NCBI GenBank assembly: GCA_007123335.1
Contig: SKLG01000157.1
Span: 1-7,587, forward strand
Reading direction: 5' to 3'
DNA length: 7,587 bases
Origin: Anaerolineae bacterium
GTDB taxonomy: Bacteria; Chloroflexota; Anaerolineae; UBA1429
In this document: one piece after another, positions 6,222 to 7,587 of the stretch
Layout: the number at the start of each line of letters is the position of its first letter
Position numbering within the stretch: the stretch's first letter is position 1
Translations under genes and position numbers: made by a program
The notes under the pieces: generated by a model
The model's input: only the letters and a program-made list of their open reading frames with translations
Database searches by the model: none
Told to the model about the DNA's origin: nothing

Positions 6222-6773
6222 ATGAAAGTAGTGGCATTCATCGGCAGCCCGCGTGCCGGCGGCAACACCGAGCATCTGGTGCGTGAGATTCTGCGCGGCG
6301 CCCAGACCGTGGGCGCGGATACCGCCGAGTTTGTGCTCAACAAACTGGCCATCCGTCCCTGCCAGGGCTGCGATGCCTGCAAGAAGACAAAGCGTTGCCG
6401 CATTCAAGACGACATGCAGCCGCTGTACGACGAAATCCTGGATGCCGACGCGTTGGTCATCGGCACGCCGATCTACTTTTGGGGGCCCAGCGCGCAGACC
6501 AAGGCTTTTCTGGATCGCCTGTATGGCATCGATGTGGAGGGAGTGCGCGAAAAGCTCGTCGGAAAGCGCCTCTTGCTCACCTGCGCCTTTGCCGATAGCG
6601 ACCCCGCCACGGCGGACAATGCCGTCAACATGCTGCGCACCGGCGCCGAGTGGTTCGAGATGCCCTTCCTCGATCCGGTTCTCGCCGTAGCCTCGGCGCG
6701 GGGTGAGGTCGCCGATCAGGCGGAGACGATGCAGCGCGCCTTTGAGGCCGGCAAGACGCTGGCGACGCGCTAG
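6222..6773 (+). CDS. Iron-sulfur flavoprotein, NADPH-dependent FMN reductase / flavodoxin-like fold
   Basis: This protein has 183 residues. The opening MKVVAFIGSPRAGGNTEHLV (FMN-phosphate loop at about 8-17) and GTPIYFWGPSAQTKAFLDR at 81-99 are typical of the PF03358/flavodoxin_2-like group that binds FMN in the cytoplasm. Four cysteines at 47, 50, 53 and 59 make a CX2CX2CX5C motif, followed by IQDDM. That matches the compact cluster motif (CX2CX2CX4-7C) known from archaeal iron-sulfur flavoproteins, so a [4Fe-4S] cluster plus FMN is likely. The electron partner and substrate are unknown. The gene begins 35 nt after the GT39 stop with no clear promoter in between, so co-transcription is likely. 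The product has no obvious sugar-transfer role. The length is normal for the family and all four cysteines are present. Confidence 0.88.
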   Translation: MKVVAFIGSPRAGGNTEHLVREILRGAQTVGADTAEFVLNKLAIRPCQGCDACKKTKRCRIQDDMQPLYDEILDADALVIGTPIYFWGPSAQTKAFLDRLYGIDVEGVREKLVGKRLLLTCAFADSDPATADNAVNMLRTGAEWFEMPFLDPVLAVASARGEVADQAETMQRAFEAGKTLATR

Positions 6774-6791
6774 ATCACAAAATGAAAGAAA

Positions 6792-6819
6792 AGTGGCAGC
6801 GCGCTTTCGCGCTGCCACT
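6792..6819. terminator. Intrinsic terminator hairpin shared by convergent genes
   Basis: A perfect 12-bp stem (AGTGGCAGCGCG at 6792-6803 with its complement at 6808-6819) closes a 4-nt loop. Read on the minus strand it is followed by a T-rich run (TTTCTTTCATTTTG over 6791-6778), so it should work well as a Rho-independent terminator for the leftward gene ending at 6838. On the plus strand the stem follows the flavoprotein stop by 18 nt but has no T-run after it, so rightward termination may be weaker. Confidence 0.8.
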
Positions 6820-6837
6820 CAGCGTGCTATCAAACAG

Positions 6838-7587
6838 CTAGACCCCGGCGAGCAGTGATCTGCGCAACTCCTGCCGCCAGTCGGCGCTCTTGGGGAAATC
6901 GGCAAAGCTGCGTAACGGAGCAAGCCGCTCGTCGTCGCGGGCGATGTTCAGGGTCTGCAAGAGACGATAGTCTTGCAGCCCTTCGGCGAACACCTCCCAA
7001 CGCAAGGAATCCACCGGTCCATCGGGGCCTGGATAGACCATAAAGGGGTCACCATAGGCCCAACCCTCTTCCCAGCGGTGGCCATCCTGCACGCTATAGG
7101 GATCGATGAGCTCCCTCGTCTGGGAACGATACCAGTAGTTGTAGCCCCAGTGCAAAAAGCCATTGAATGGCCAGCGGTAAAAGAGCAGGCCGTGCATGGC
7201 GACCTTGCTCAAGGGCGTATCCAGCAGTCGGTTCAGATATTCACCCCGCGGCCCGCAGCAATAGTAGCACCAGCAGGGAATGCCCTCCTCGATGAAATCC
7301 AGCGCCGTGCGAATGCTGGGCACCGGCATATCCACCAATCCTTGCCGGGCATACTCGATGTCACTCAACGCATCCATGACCGACATCCACGGCGCAAGCT
7401 TGTCCAGCAAGTTGCGCACCTTGCGATACTGGGCCAGGTCCTCCTCGCCATGGGGCTCGTCGGAGACATGAAAGAATGAGCGATCGAGCAGATCTTGTTC
7501 TAGGATCTGATGATAGAGAGCCGGCAGGAATTGGGAGAGAAAGGTCCGATTGGTGGGTGCTGTGGCGCTGGTGTTGGCCGGCCACAA
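6838..7587 (-). CDS. DUF4091 / GH123-like putative glycoside hydrolase, C-terminal part (5'-truncated by window edge)
   Basis: The frame is open from the right edge to the TAG at 6840-6838, giving 249 residues. The codon at the edge happens to be TTG but is very unlikely to be the true start, because relatives are about 500-600 residues long and the visible part is only the C-terminal half. The diagnostic block is FFHVSDEPHG (about 38-47), an Asp-Glu pair at the position of the catalytic D-E of GH123 beta-N-acetylgalactosaminidases. It is followed by CWCYYCCGPRGEYLNRLLD, FNGFLHWGYNYWYR, a YPGPDGPVDSLRWEVFAEGLQDY block and a Leu/Arg-rich end, all typical of DUF4091 (PF13320). Most DUF4091 proteins have no proven substrate, so hexosaminidase activity is only suggested. 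The missing N-terminus (signal peptide, beta domains) cannot be judged. The gene converges on the glycosylation operon and is separated from it by the hairpin at 6792-6819. Confidence 0.85.
   Translation of the reverse strand: MWPANTSATAPTNRTFLSQFLPALYHQILEQDLLDRSFFHVSDEPHGEEDLAQYRKVRNLLDKLAPWMSVMDALSDIEYARQGLVDMPVPSIRTALDFIEEGIPCWCYYCCGPRGEYLNRLLDTPLSKVAMHGLLFYRWPFNGFLHWGYNYWYRSQTRELIDPYSVQDGHRWEEGWAYGDPFMVYPGPDGPVDSLRWEVFAEGLQDYRLLQTLNIARDDERLAPLRSFADFPKSADWRQELRRSLLAGV

Noticed and set aside
1..7587. CRISPR arrays, tRNA or rRNA genes, insertion sequences, prophage or toxin-antitoxin genes
   Set aside because: I saw no spaced direct repeats, cloverleaf-like segments, transposase motifs or small paired ORFs. 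The space between genes is fully accounted for by promoters, ribosome sites and hairpins.

Overview
The window looks like bacterial chromosome from a free-living Chloroflexota-type organism (Anaerolineae or Caldilineae-like is my guess). The reasons are moderately high GC, a GT39-type membrane glycosyltransferase carrying a long tail of repeated beta-rich modules, a YoaR/VanW-type envelope protein, and a DUF4091/GH123-like protein. No rRNA, tRNA, CRISPR array, integrase or transposase is visible, so taxonomy rests on protein style only.

Layout. (1) Positions 1-871, minus strand: the N-terminal 290 residues of a membrane-anchored YoaR/VanW-type protein with peptidoglycan-binding-like domains; it runs off the left edge. 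(2) Positions 872-1107: a divergent intergenic region with two near-consensus sigma70-type promoters back to back, one for each side. (3) Positions 1108-6773, plus strand: a probable four-gene operon. It encodes a polytopic LPG_synthase_TM/UPF0104 (flippase-like) protein, a GT2 polyprenyl-phosphate sugar synthase of the DPM1/ArnC/GtrB type, a 967-residue GT39/ArnT-like glycosyltransferase with a three-module extracytoplasmic tail, and a small iron-sulfur flavoprotein. Each of the last three has a recognisable Shine-Dalgarno sequence, and the first three start on non-ATG codons. (4) Positions 6792-6819: a strong hairpin in the convergent gap. (5) Positions 6838-7587, minus strand: the C-terminal 250 codons of a DUF4091/GH123-like putative glycoside hydrolase that runs off the right edge.

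How the genes may work together (inference). GT2 would charge an undecaprenyl-type lipid phosphate with a sugar in the cytoplasm. A membrane protein, possibly the LPG_synthase_TM protein, would help present or translocate it. The GT39 enzyme would transfer the sugar to a protein, glycan or lipid outside the membrane. The divergent peptidoglycan-binding-type protein fits the same cell-envelope theme. The flavoprotein has no obvious place in that pathway. I do not see convincing evidence of an unprecedented system. The most interesting points are the modular GT39 tail, the pairing of a UPF0104 protein with GT2 and GT39 in the absence of a GtrA-type flippase, and the tidy divergent promoter pair.
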